Shown one piece after another: positions 18,430 through 26,838 of a DNA stretch of 64,000 nt. The position numbers and the translations under genes are program-made. Numbering within the stretch: the stretch's first letter is position 1; every line of letters begins with the position of its first letter. The stretch comes from Chryseobacterium sp. G0201 (GTDB lineage: Bacteria > Bacteroidota > Bacteroidia > Flavobacteriales > Weeksellaceae), in contig NZ_CP033917.1 of the NCBI RefSeq assembly GCF_003815655.1, positions 2,728,001 to 2,792,000 on the forward strand, in the 5' to 3' direction. The notes below the pieces were generated by a model, which had not been told where the DNA came from, made no database searches, and was given only the letters and a program-made list of their open reading frames with translations.

Positions 18430-20478
18430 ATGGAACATAAACACATCTACGACGAGAATGGAAAGCAGCTTTGCTGTACTCCACAGGAAGGCAAAATCTA
18501 TAAAGATGCCGGAGCAAAAAAATTAGTTGAAGAAGACGTGTGCTGCGCTCCAAAGAAAAAAAAGGAACAGCATCAGCATTCAGATGATGATGGACATGAT
18601 CATGGAGAAACTGATAAAACGGCTTTTCAGATGTTCTTGCCTGCGATTATTTCATTGGTACTTTTATTAACTGGCATTGCACTGGACAATTACATCAAAC
18701 CGGAATGGTTTAAAGACTGGGTACGAATTGTCTGGTACGGTGTTGCTTATCTACCGGTAGGTCTACCTGTTTTAAAAGAGGCTTTTGAGAGTATCAAACA
18801 AGGTGACGTGTTTTCAGAATTTTTCCTTATGAGCATTGCAACAATTGGAGCATTCATTATCGGAGAATTTCCTGAAGGAGTAGCGGTTATGTTGTTCTAT
18901 GCAGTAGGAGAGGTTTTTCAGACTCTGGCTGTGTCGAGAGCTAAGACCAATATTAAGGCTCTTTTAGATCAACGTCCTGATGAGGTAACGATTATTGAAA
19001 ATAATCAGCCTAAAAAAATCAAAGCTGCCGAAGCAAAAATCGGGGATACTATTCAGCTAAAATCAGGTGAAAAACTGGCATTGGATGGAGAACTGATCTC
19101 CGATTCTGCGTCTTTCAATACCGCAGCATTAACTGGAGAGAGCAAACCTGATTCTAAAAATAAAGGTGAAACAGTTTTAGCCGGAATGATCAATATGAAT
19201 AGCGTGGCTTTGGTCAAAGTCAATACGGCTTATGAGGACAGCAAACTCAGCAAGATCCTCGAACTTGTTCAGAATGCAACAGCGCAAAAAGCTCCGACTG
19301 AACTTTTTATCAGAAAATTTGCGAGAATATATACACCAATTGTAGTAGCGTTAGCTGTTTTGATTTGCATTGTACCTTATTTCTTTGTTGATGATTATGT
19401 TTTCAGAGATTGGTTGTACAGAGCATTGATATTCTTAGTGATCTCTTGTCCGTGTGCATTGGTAATCTCTATACCGCTTGGCTATTTTGGAGGTATCGGA
19501 GCAGCGAGCCGCAACGGTATATTATTTAAAGGAAGCAACTTTTTGGATAAGATCGCTGAGATTCAGAACGTGGTAATGGATAAGACAGGAACTATGACAG
19601 AGGGTGTTTTTAAAGTTCAGGACGTTACCATTAAGGAAGGATTTGACAAAGATGAGATTCTCCAATTGGTCAATGTTGTTGAAAGTAAAAGTACCCATCC
19701 TGTTGCTACTGCTGTTCACGAGTTTGTAGGAGAAATCAACAATTCAATCAATTTAGAGGATACTGAAGAAATTGCAGGGCATGGTCTTAAAGCTAGAGCT
19801 AATGGAAAAGAAATCCTGGTTGGTAATTTTAAACTACTGGATAAATTCAATATCAGTTATGAAGTAGATCCTTCCAAAATCGTATACACGGTTATAGCAA
19901 TTGCTTATGATGGGAAATTTGCAGGTTTCATTACCATTGCCGACCGAATCAAGGACGATGCAAAGCAAGCAGTTGAAAAACTTCATAGTTTGAATGTAAA
20001 AGCGACTATGTTAAGCGGTGATAAAACAACTGTTGTAAAGTATGTGGCAGAACAAATCGGTATTGACAATGCTTTTGGAGACCTGCTTCCGGAGGATAAG
20101 GTCAACAAGGTAAAAGAAATCAAAGCTAGAAATGAAAGTGTAGCTTTTGTAGGTGACGGCGTAAATGATGCGCCTGTCGTAGCATTAAGTGATGTTGGAA
20201 TAGCTATGGGAGGTCTTGGAAGCGATGCGACAATTGAAACAGCTGATGTTGTGATCCAAGATGATAAACCCTCAAAAATACCTATGGCAATTAATATTGG
20301 AAAGAAGACCAAAAGAATCGTCTGGCAGAATATCATTCTTGCCTTTGTGGTGAAAGCCATCGTTCTTGTACTTGGTGCTGGTGGCCTGGCTACGATGTGG
20401 GAAGCGGTTTTCGCTGATGTGGGAGTCGCTTTGATTGCAATACTCAATGCAGTTAGGATTCAAAGAATGAAATTTTAA
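18430..20478 (+). CDS. Heavy-metal P1B-type ATPase (Zn/Cd/Co exporter)
   Basis: A 682-residue transporter. The usual N-terminal HMA domain is missing; in its place is a short Cys- and His-rich tail with CC pairs at about residues 15-16 and 38-39 and HQHSDDDGHDHGE (about 48-60). Core motifs are complete: SCPCAL (Cys340, Cys342, ion path), DKTGT with phosphorylated D384, STHP (H423-P424), and GDGVND (575-580). The last helix carries EAVFADVGVALIAILNA, with the Asp typical of the ZntA/CadA group. It starts 26 bases after mgtC-like, and is likely in the same metal-induced unit. Confidence 0.93.
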   Translation: MEHKHIYDENGKQLCCTPQEGKIYKDAGAKKLVEEDVCCAPKKKKEQHQHSDDDGHDHGETDKTAFQMFLPAIISLVLLLTGIALDNYIKPEWFKDWVRIVWYGVAYLPVGLPVLKEAFESIKQGDVFSEFFLMSIATIGAFIIGEFPEGVAVMLFYAVGEVFQTLAVSRAKTNIKALLDQRPDEVTIIENNQPKKIKAAEAKIGDTIQLKSGEKLALDGELISDSASFNTAALTGESKPDSKNKGETVLAGMINMNSVALVKVNTAYEDSKLSKILELVQNATAQKAPTELFIRKFARIYTPIVVALAVLICIVPYFFVDDYVFRDWLYRALIFLVISCPCALVISIPLGYFGGIGAASRNGILFKGSNFLDKIAEIQNVVMDKTGTMTEGVFKVQDVTIKEGFDKDEILQLVNVVESKSTHPVATAVHEFVGEINNSINLEDTEEIAGHGLKARANGKEILVGNFKLLDKFNISYEVDPSKIVYTVIAIAYDGKFAGFITIADRIKDDAKQAVEKLHSLNVKATMLSGDKTTVVKYVAEQIGIDNAFGDLLPEDKVNKVKEIKARNESVAFVGDGVNDAPVVALSDVGIAMGGLGSDATIETADVVIQDDKPSKIPMAINIGKKTKRIVWQNIILAFVVKAIVLVLGAGGLATMWEAVFADVGVALIAILNAVRIQRMKF

Positions 20479-20510
20479 AAGAGATTAACACACACAAAAT
20501 AGGGCAAAAT

Positions 20511-20601
20511 GTAGTATCCTGTCGCGTTAGGATACTACAATTCTAAGAAAGATTTTTCTCAAGTCATATCAATAGATTGAGTTCCCATATTTTATGGGAA
20601 C
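20511..20601 (+). repeat. Two hairpins in the gap before the PAP2 gene
   Basis: GTAGTATCCT / AGGATACTAC (20511-20538, 8-base loop) and GTTCCCATA / TATGGGAAC (20581-20601, 3-base loop). Neither has a T run. They may be processing or regulatory structures in the leader or trailer of the neighbouring genes. Confidence 0.5.
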
Positions 20602-20693
20602 AGGAAAGTCACATTAATGATATGACATAACAATATAACTGAAAGACGATTAGTAAGTAATACGAACATAAAAAGATAAAATTTGTACATGTT

Positions 20694-21485
20694 ATGAGGT
20701 ATTCGATAAAAAAAATTACGCTGTTGATTATTTTGATGAAATTTTCTCTAAGTATTTATGCTCAGGATAGTTTGTCTTTACAACCTATTGCTCATAAAGA
20801 TTCTTTAATAACAAGAGATGATAACTTAGATTATAAAAAATTGATTGTTCCGGTTAGCTTAATATCGGGAGGTGTAATTGGTTTTGTAATTCCTGAGATC
20901 AAAAAGTATGATGTTAGTTTAAGAAATGAAGTTGGTGATCACAGATTAAACAATTCAAAATTAGACAACTATACTCAATTTATACCTGCAGCGCTGGTTT
21001 ATGGGTTGAACATAGCGGGTGTTCAAGGAAAACATAATTTTAAGGATCGCACAATTATTTTGGCAACATCGCAAGCAGTTTCTTCGGCAATAGTTATTCC
21101 AGGAAAGTTATTGATCGGCAGGGAGCGACCTGATCAATCAAATAATATGTCATTTCCTTCAGGACATGCAGCAATCGCATTTTCAACTGCACAGTTTATG
21201 TTTAGAGAATATAAGGACAGCAATTATTGGATCGGTCTCGCGGGATATCCATTTGCTATTTTTACGAGTGTTTACAGAATCATCAATAATAAGCATTGGG
21301 CCACAGATGTATTGGCTGGAGCAGGTATCGGAATTCTTTCTACCGAATTAGCCTACTGGTTGTATCCCAAACTCAAAACTTTATTTAAAAGTAAAAGTGT
21401 AAAAACATTATCTATGATTTCTCCTTACTTCCAGCAGAGTTATCAGCAGAAAAATTTTGGTGTGAATTACCAGCTATTTTTTTAA
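20694..21485 (+). CDS. PAP2-family lipid phosphatase, periplasmic
   Basis: A 263-residue protein with a signal peptide (MRYSIKKITLLIILMKFSLSIYAQ, cut after YAQ). The three phosphatase motifs are present: KLLIGRERP, SFPSGHAA, and YRIINNKHWATDVLAG (the catalytic His pair). Members remove phosphate from phosphatidic acid, undecaprenyl pyrophosphate or lipid A. It begins a new group after a 215-base gap with hairpins, and is followed by a small membrane protein. Substrate not predictable from this sequence. Confidence 0.88.
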   Translation: MRYSIKKITLLIILMKFSLSIYAQDSLSLQPIAHKDSLITRDDNLDYKKLIVPVSLISGGVIGFVIPEIKKYDVSLRNEVGDHRLNNSKLDNYTQFIPAALVYGLNIAGVQGKHNFKDRTIILATSQAVSSAIVIPGKLLIGRERPDQSNNMSFPSGHAAIAFSTAQFMFREYKDSNYWIGLAGYPFAIFTSVYRIINNKHWATDVLAGAGIGILSTELAYWLYPKLKTLFKSKSVKTLSMISPYFQQSYQQKNFGVNYQLFF

Positions 21486-21496
21486 AATGTAATATT

Positions 21497-21682
21497 ATGG
21501 GATTTAAAAGGCGAATCAGAAGACGAATAATGAGGAGAGGAAAGCATCGACTTTCCACAGAAGATATATTCTATTTGGTGCTTTTTGCTATCATAGTAAT
21601 ATCCCTTATAACTTACGGATTTGAAAAATATTTTCATCCTGACAAACCTCATCATTCTAAATATCATGATAATAAAAAATAA
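21497..21682 (+). CDS. Small basic single-span membrane protein
   Basis: 61 residues: a strongly basic N terminus (GFKRRIRRRIMRRGKHR), one membrane helix (about 24-42, FYLVLFAIIVISLITYG) and a His-rich tail (PDKPHHSKYHDNKK). It starts 11 bases after the PAP2 gene on the same strand. The charge pattern predicts the N terminus inside and the His tail in the periplasm, where it could bind metal. I know no named family. Confidence 0.7.
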   Translation: MGFKRRIRRRIMRRGKHRLSTEDIFYLVLFAIIVISLITYGFEKYFHPDKPHHSKYHDNKK

Positions 21683-21937
21683 ATTAATCTGCCTACTAAT
21701 ACTACGATTAGTGAAATAATAAGTGATCAAAACAATAATTTTTTTCAGAGAGTCAAAATTAACATATTAGGTTTTTAATAGGACATTTAAAATTATTTAA
21801 ATGTTAGAATTAATGGTGCTAAAATTTAATGTAAAATATTAATAATCAGTATTTTGTGATTTTGTTTTGGCATCTAATTTGCCTTATATTTATTACAAAA
21901 TATATAAATTAATATTCACCTTTAAAATTAAATTGTT

Positions 21938-22132
21938 ATGAACAACGAAGATCAAAAAAAAGAGACACACGACCACAAAGAACATCACGACCACAAAGAA
22001 CATCATCCGCACAAGGAACATCACGAAGGCCCTGAACATGCAAATGAGCCAGAGCATCACGAAGAGAAGGAGCATCATCAGGAAAAAGAACATCATGATG
22101 AAAAAGAACATCATGATAATGATAAAAAATAA
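21938..22132 (+). CDS. Histidine-rich repeat peptide, probable metal buffer
   Basis: 64 residues, 19 of them His and nearly all the rest Glu, Asp or Lys. It is built from about eight imperfect copies of a KEHH unit (DHKEHH, EKEHH). No signal peptide, so cytosolic, and probably disordered. Runs of HH beside acidic residues bind Zn, Ni or Cu, as in Hpn-type proteins. The gene has its own 250-base upstream region and a clear terminator. Its place in the metal cluster supports a metal-binding role. The antisense frame, rich in Phe and Met, is a by-product of the His codons. Confidence 0.85.
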   Translation: MNNEDQKKETHDHKEHHDHKEHHPHKEHHEGPEHANEPEHHEEKEHHQEKEHHDEKEHHDNDKK

Positions 22133-22150
22133 GTAGCATAGCTCTTTAGT

Positions 22151-22188
22151 ATACTGAATTTCAATAATGGAATTCAGTATATTTTTTT
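22151..22188 (+). terminator. Terminator after the His-rich peptide gene
   Basis: Stem ATACTGAATT / AATTCAGTAT with a 10-base loop, then a run of seven T. Confidence 0.85.
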
Positions 22189-22189
22189 A

Positions 22190-22502
22190 ATAAATAACAA
22201 ATACGTTCAGTATTTCAATTATCTTCTTAATTGCGCTTTTTCAAATTGGTGATAATTAATTAATTCACTAATGATAAAATTTATTTTGAATCTGGAAATA
22301 CGTTTAATCCTACAAAACAGTATTTCTGCTTTCGGGCGCTTTACGAAAACATAAAGAATATCCACGAAGTAATAAATCTCAGATTTCTTGGGTTTCTGTT
22401 ATATTTTTTATCACTCAGAAATTTTTCGCCAGTGATTAAAACTGTAATAAATATTCTTGATCTAAATTTAAAATTACATAATCAACCTATCACTGCGATG
22501 AT
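22190..22502. other. Gene-free stretch before the DUF1345 gene
   Basis: AT-rich with no frame of note, no promoter box that fits well and no repeat beyond short AT palindromes. Confidence 0.4.
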
Positions 22503-23207
22503 ATGAATATTAAAAAAAAACTAAAAATAGTAGCTGATAGGATCAACCACTTGGATTCACATTATAAATTATATATTTCACTTGCGTCGGCAACTTTGCT
22601 CTTTTTATTATTGCTGCGAACTAATATGGAAACATCAATAACTTTGATGATTATCTGGTTGGGATTCGCCACTATGAGTCTGATACTGTCTTGGATAACA
22701 ATCCTGACTTCCCATCCTTCAGATGTGAAGCATGAAGCTCACGCGCAAGATTCAGGCAGAACCCTTATATTTTGCTTTGTAGTAGTTGCAGCCTTTGCCA
22801 GTTTGCTTGCAATCATCATACTTTTAAAAGAAACATCGGGCAAGACAGATCAAGGAATTTATGCAGAGATACTTATTCCTTTAGGTTGCGTTGCAGGATC
22901 CTGGTGGCTCTTACACACCGTATTCACACTTAGATACGCTCATTTTTTCTATTGTGATATAGATCATGACAGTGGAAGGAAAATCAAGCCTAAAGGGTTG
23001 AGGTTTCCGGAAGACAATGAACCAGATTACCTTGATTTTGCTTATTTTTCATTTGTTATCGGGATGACTTTTCAGGTTTCAGATGTAGAAATAACGTCGA
23101 AAAGGATACGGCGATTAGCTTGGATACATGGGATATTAGCTTTTGCATTTAATACTTTTATTGTAGCATTTACTATTAATATTATAGCAGGATTCTTTCA
23201 AAAATAA
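22503..23207 (+). CDS. DUF1345 membrane protein
   Basis: A 234-residue protein with about five membrane helices (25-42, 44-66, 85-108, 118-142, 205-230). The family core is HTVFTLRYAHFFY followed by GLRFPEDNEPDYLDFAYFSF and GMTFQVSDV. Function of DUF1345 is unknown. It closes the metal and envelope block, about 370 bases after the His-rich peptide. Confidence 0.88.
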   Translation: MNIKKKLKIVADRINHLDSHYKLYISLASATLLFLLLLRTNMETSITLMIIWLGFATMSLILSWITILTSHPSDVKHEAHAQDSGRTLIFCFVVVAAFASLLAIIILLKETSGKTDQGIYAEILIPLGCVAGSWWLLHTVFTLRYAHFFYCDIDHDSGRKIKPKGLRFPEDNEPDYLDFAYFSFVIGMTFQVSDVEITSKRIRRLAWIHGILAFAFNTFIVAFTINIIAGFFQK

Positions 23208-23218
23208 AAAAGAACAAG

Positions 23219-23347
23219 TTGAAGATATTAAACAGACTTTTCAAGAGTGGAAGATCTGTAGAACTAGTCGCTCAGGCTTTTAATGTTCATTCTGCCACTA
23301 TTTACTACAGATTGTACAGAAGACAGACTTTTCTTAAACTAAAGTAA
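23219..23347 (+). CDS. Possible 42-residue helix-turn-helix peptide or gene remnant
   Basis: From TTG 23219 the frame reads LKILNRLFKSGRSVELVAQA followed by FNVHSATIYYRLYRR. This is a convincing helix-turn-helix of the resolvase/transposase sort (ELVAQAFNVHSATIYYRL). There is no ATG and nothing else of a longer gene around it. It may be a tiny regulator using TTG or the tail of a lost transposase or resolvase gene. Confidence 0.35.
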   Translation: MKILNRLFKSGRSVELVAQAFNVHSATIYYRLYRRQTFLKLK

Positions 23348-23360
23348 AAGCATTAAATCA

Positions 23361-24581
23361 TTAAAAATACGTTGAAACTCCAAAACTGAATCCTGTTGTG
23401 GTTGCTGCAGGGTTCACAAAAATGTCTTTCTGTTTCTGAAACCTATAATTAAGTCTAAAAACAGTTTGTGCATTGGGTCTGAAACTGATTGCAGGCATAA
23501 TACTCCATAAATTATCTCCAATTTTGCTATTGTTTTCTTTAAAATATCCTACATTCCAATCTACATATTCGAAACGGCATGCAAGGTTAACAATCGCATC
23601 TTTCCAGCCCAAGATTTTTCTTTTAATTATTGGCTGGACAATATCTACAAATCCTCCATGTTGTCTATTTCCATATTGTTGTGTATAAGTTTCCGGAACA
23701 TCTACTTTTACCCAAGCCCATTCTACAGTAATAAAAGTTCCCAGATTTGGAAGTGTATTATTATAATCTAATGCAAATACCCGAACCCTTCTTTTATCGT
23801 CAACCTGAAGACCATCATCCTGAAATTTATTATAAACACCTCCCATATAAGAGACTCCAAGTTCTCCTGCTTTTTCATGTCTTGTGGCAATTTTTGCTGT
23901 TAAAAGAGGAATACCGCTATTAATTTCTTCAAAACGTTCAGGATTACCTTTGGCAGCAGGCAAGTATGTTTTGTTTTGATTATTGTCAATAATTGAATTA
24001 TCAAAATTTCCTGAGAGATAAACTTCGTAGCCGAACATCCACTCGGCTTTATACATTTTGCCATAAAATCCGAAACCAGCATTACTGAATGTTGCAGGCA
24101 ACATTGCTGTAGCAGATATAGGGCGATCGGTAAACTCCCATTTCGGACCGTCATGATTTTGGTTGAAAGCACCAATTGGATTCATAATAATTCCTCCTCT
24201 CAAATTAAGCAAAGGATTAAACTCTACATCAATGGCGGCAAATTCAATATTAATCTCTTTACCTCCTTCTTCTAATTCTATTTCACTCAGAAATTTAATT
24301 TTTGAGGAAATTGTAGAAGATACGAAAAGTGTCATCCTACGTAACTGAAATTGATGTCCATCAGATATACCATTAGTGCTGATATGCTGCCAATTGGCTT
24401 CCGCATAGCCACCAATAGAAACAGGTACTTTCCCTAATCCTAAGAAGGGACGCTTATATACTGCATCCATGTTCAAAGAGCGAGTACTGTCTACAGGTGT
24501 TCTTTTTAATAATTCAGGATCTATCTGTGCTGTGGCTTTTTGAAAAATTAAAATTATAATAAGGTAGATAATTTTTTTCAT
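23361..24581 (-). CDS. Outer-membrane porin, phosphate-selective porin O/P family
   Basis: A 406-residue protein with a signal peptide (MKKIIYLIIILIFQKATAQ). The beta-barrel has alternating aromatic strands, the OprO/P-like segments GGYAEANWQHISTNG and FLSEIELEEGGKEINIEFAAIDVEFNP, and the typical final strand GFSFGVSTYF ending in Phe. It overlaps the Rieske gene by four bases (ATGA), so it is the last gene of a three-gene operon. The substrate is not evident; phosphate is only the name-giving case. Confidence 0.85.
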   Translation of the reverse strand: MKKIIYLIIILIFQKATAQIDPELLKRTPVDSTRSLNMDAVYKRPFLGLGKVPVSIGGYAEANWQHISTNGISDGHQFQLRRMTLFVSSTISSKIKFLSEIELEEGGKEINIEFAAIDVEFNPLLNLRGGIIMNPIGAFNQNHDGPKWEFTDRPISATAMLPATFSNAGFGFYGKMYKAEWMFGYEVYLSGNFDNSIIDNNQNKTYLPAAKGNPERFEEINSGIPLLTAKIATRHEKAGELGVSYMGGVYNKFQDDGLQVDDKRRVRVFALDYNNTLPNLGTFITVEWAWVKVDVPETYTQQYGNRQHGGFVDIVQPIIKRKILGWKDAIVNLACRFEYVDWNVGYFKENNSKIGDNLWSIMPAISFRPNAQTVFRLNYRFQKQKDIFVNPAATTTGFSFGVSTYF

Positions 24582-25024
24582 ACTGGTTTTTTTAAAGAAA
24601 TTTTCAAAAAATCCGATTTTATGTATACAGGAAATTTTCTTAAGGTCTGATCAGCAGGACCGTTTTGTACTAAACCTTTGTTGGAAAATTCACTACCATG
24701 TGCAGAACACTGTAGTTTATCTCCAAATACTTGTAACTGGGTACCCTGATGAGTACATTGCATCCATAATGCTTCATACTCAGTTTCCGAAAAACGAAAT
24801 ACGCAAATCGGATATTTGAGAGCTTCATTTTGAATGATTACATAAGATAATTTTTTGTCAGGATATTTTCTATCCGTAAAATCCTTCATAGGCAATATGA
24901 TATAATCGTCTTTAATCGTTCCTGTAATCATTTTATTGCTTATACACCCTGAAAGAATGGGAGGAATAACAGTAAAGCCTAAACAGACCAAACTGCATTT
25001 TTTGAGAAATTCAAGTCTGTCCAT
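24578..25024 (-). CDS. Rieske [2Fe-2S] lipoprotein
   Basis: A 148-residue protein with a lipobox-like end of signal (VIPPILSGC, Cys about 26), so a membrane-anchored periplasmic protein. The cluster ligands are CTHQG (Cys, His) and CSAHGSEF (Cys, His), a Rieske pair spaced as usual. It lies between a di-haem oxidoreductase and a porin in one operon and may shuttle electrons to or from the haem protein. It overlaps the porin start and lies two bases after the haem gene. Confidence 0.88.
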   Translation of the reverse strand: MDRLEFLKKCSLVCLGFTVIPPILSGCISNKMITGTIKDDYIILPMKDFTDRKYPDKKLSYVIIQNEALKYPICVFRFSETEYEALWMQCTHQGTQLQVFGDKLQCSAHGSEFSNKGLVQNGPADQTLRKFPVYIKSDFLKISLKKPV

Positions 25025-25026
25025 AA

Positions 25027-26229
25027 TTATAGAGATTTTAAAAATTTAATAACAACTTCTTTTTCCTGAGCTGGCAATTGAGTGTATTTGGTTCTGCTGG
25101 TTGAAGCCTCACCTCCGTGCAGCTGTATTGCTTCTTCTATACTTTTTGCCCTTCCATCATGCATTAAGAAGTATTGGCCACCTTGTGATTTTGGGGATAA
25201 ACCCAGCCCCCACAATGCAGGGGTACGCCATTCATAAGTTTTTGCCGTGCCTTCTGTATAGCTATCATCCAAAGAAGCACCCATATCATGAAGTAATAAG
25301 TCTGTGTATGGATAAAACTTTTTATTGGATAATGGTGAAATTGAAGAGGATGAGGTTTTCAGTTCCGGGACATGACATTTATTACAACTTATCAGAGAGA
25401 ATATAGTCTTTCCTTGTTTAATAGTAATGTTTTGTGCATCTCGTTGAATAGGTGTTTTCAATGTACGAAGGTAAAATACAACATCGGCAATGGTCTTATC
25501 AGAAACTTCGGGATCACTATTCATTCCCGAATAAACATCTTGTGGATTAAAAGTTGAAGTAATGCCCATGTCTTGATTGTAAGCATTAACGGTTTGTTGT
25601 AGTAAACTGTATGTGGATGCCTTTTTACCAAATCTTCCTATATACTTCCCTCCTTTTGGTACAGCAAAGGAGAATGGAGCTTGATATGCCGGAAGCTGAA
25701 TATAATTGGGGACTCCTGAGATGCCATCATTATTAGTGTCAAAAGGGTCAGCCATTGCCAAAATATCCATATCAGAAACTAATTCAATAAAACCTAATCC
25801 TGTATTGGCAGGCGGTGTAAATTTTGAAAATGTTGCGCCGGGAGGAATTGCTTCCGGAGTATGACCCGGTATCGCCCTATTTTGCAATTGAGGACCACCT
25901 AAATGCAAAAATAAATTTCCTGTTTCGTCAATCTGTCCAAAACGTGTAAGCGTAGTAAAGGGAGTTCCCTTTCCATCACCAGCATGACAGCTTCCACAAC
26001 TTGTTGCCACGAAGGTAGGACCAAGACCTTTCCCCACTGTGAAAATTTCATCGTTAAAGGCGATATCACCTCTCAAAAATTGTTGGTTTTCAGCATAAGA
26101 TAATCCCTCAATGGAACCATCCAGTAATTCACTCTCATCTATCGCTGCAGGCTGAAGTTTATCACAGGCTTGTACAATCAGAAAAAGAAGATAGAAAATT
26201 ATAATAATAGTTATATATCTCTTACTCAT
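25027..26229 (-). CDS. Di-haem oxidoreductase (DHOR, DUF1111; putative peroxidase-like)
   Basis: 400 residues with a lipoprotein-like N terminus (IIIFYLLFLIVQAC). Two c-type haem sites are present: CGSCHAGDGKGTP (about 78-90) and CNKCHVPEL (about 282-290). The stretch between, QNRAIPGHTPEAIPPGATF and LVSDMDILAMADPFDTNNDG, is the DUF1111 core. Related to MauG/cytochrome c peroxidase, periplasmic. First gene of the operon with the Rieske protein and porin. Such haem proteins are often iron-regulated in Bacteroidota, which fits the palindrome in front of it. Confidence 0.88.
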   Translation of the reverse strand: MSKRYITIIIIFYLLFLIVQACDKLQPAAIDESELLDGSIEGLSYAENQQFLRGDIAFNDEIFTVGKGLGPTFVATSCGSCHAGDGKGTPFTTLTRFGQIDETGNLFLHLGGPQLQNRAIPGHTPEAIPPGATFSKFTPPANTGLGFIELVSDMDILAMADPFDTNNDGISGVPNYIQLPAYQAPFSFAVPKGGKYIGRFGKKASTYSLLQQTVNAYNQDMGITSTFNPQDVYSGMNSDPEVSDKTIADVVFYLRTLKTPIQRDAQNITIKQGKTIFSLISCNKCHVPELKTSSSSISPLSNKKFYPYTDLLLHDMGASLDDSYTEGTAKTYEWRTPALWGLGLSPKSQGGQYFLMHDGRAKSIEEAIQLHGGEASTSRTKYTQLPAQEKEVVIKFLKSL

Positions 26230-26239
26230 ATTTTTTTTA

Positions 26240-26270
26240 CAAATATAACAAATATTAGACTAGTCTAACT
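26240..26270 (-). promoter_or_regulatory. Promoter with palindromic operator before the di-haem operon
   Basis: On the minus strand TATATTTG (26247-26240) fits the -7 box. The perfect palindrome TTAGACTAGTCTAA (26255-26268) covers the place of the -33 element. The half-site TTAGnCTA resembles DtxR/MntR- or Fur-type metal-repressor operators. A repressor there would block transcription of the haem-Rieske-porin operon. The regulator itself is not in the window. Confidence 0.5.
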
Positions 26271-26530
26271 TTTTAGTTTTTGCAAGCCTAACTTTTATTA
26301 AAATATTTCAAGAGGGAGTAAATTTCAGTATCTTGGTTTTACAAACACGACGGAATAGTTCTTACCCGCAATAGATCAAAATTCCTGACAATAGAGATCC
26401 ATGTCAGAATATTTTTTCAGCATTCATATAATTTTTTCTTTTAGCTTTTGATACTGGTTTAATTATAGCCATAATTAATCTAAAGTCATATCTAAATGGT
26501 TTTCACCTTTTAAAAGAGATATAAAATTCA

Positions 26531-26779
26531 TCATTTCATTTTTAGAAAATCTTTGAAAGCAACGCTTGATGCATAAGGATAGAATCCATATTTATTAGGC
26601 GCATTCAGATCAACCATTACATAATCTAAAAAATTTGCATCATCTAACTTTTCACAAAGTACTTTGTAGACCTCGATACGCTTGTCCTGATTGTGAAAAG
26701 ATATATGATCTGTTAAGACATAAGTTTTCAGGTGAAAGTTCTGGAAGATATCGAGAAATTTCTTCTTTAGATAATACAA
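26531..26779 (-). CDS. Hypothetical 82-residue protein, doubtful start
   Basis: The frame opens with TTG at 26779; there is no ATG, and an in-frame stop lies 12 bases upstream. The peptide (YYLKKKFLDIFQNFHLKTYV ... NAPNKYGFYPYASSVAFKDF) has soluble-protein composition with varied codons, so it once was or still is a gene. No family recognised. It stands between the haem operon and the broken polymerase gene, both on the same strand, and may be a truncated remnant. The 26271-26530 stretch on its other side holds nothing I can name. Confidence 0.4.
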   Translation of the reverse strand: MYYLKKKFLDIFQNFHLKTYVLTDHISFHNQDKRIEVYKVLCEKLDDANFLDYVMVDLNAPNKYGFYPYASSVAFKDFLKMK

Positions 26780-26838
26780 ATTAAAATGAGTTTATAATTC
26801 ATTTATTTGAATATCAAATTCCAATAATAATTTTTGTT

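Noticed and set aside
21893-22114. Minus-strand frame rich in Phe, Met and Leu
   Set aside because: It is the antisense of the CAT/CAC/GAA codons of the His-rich peptide gene.
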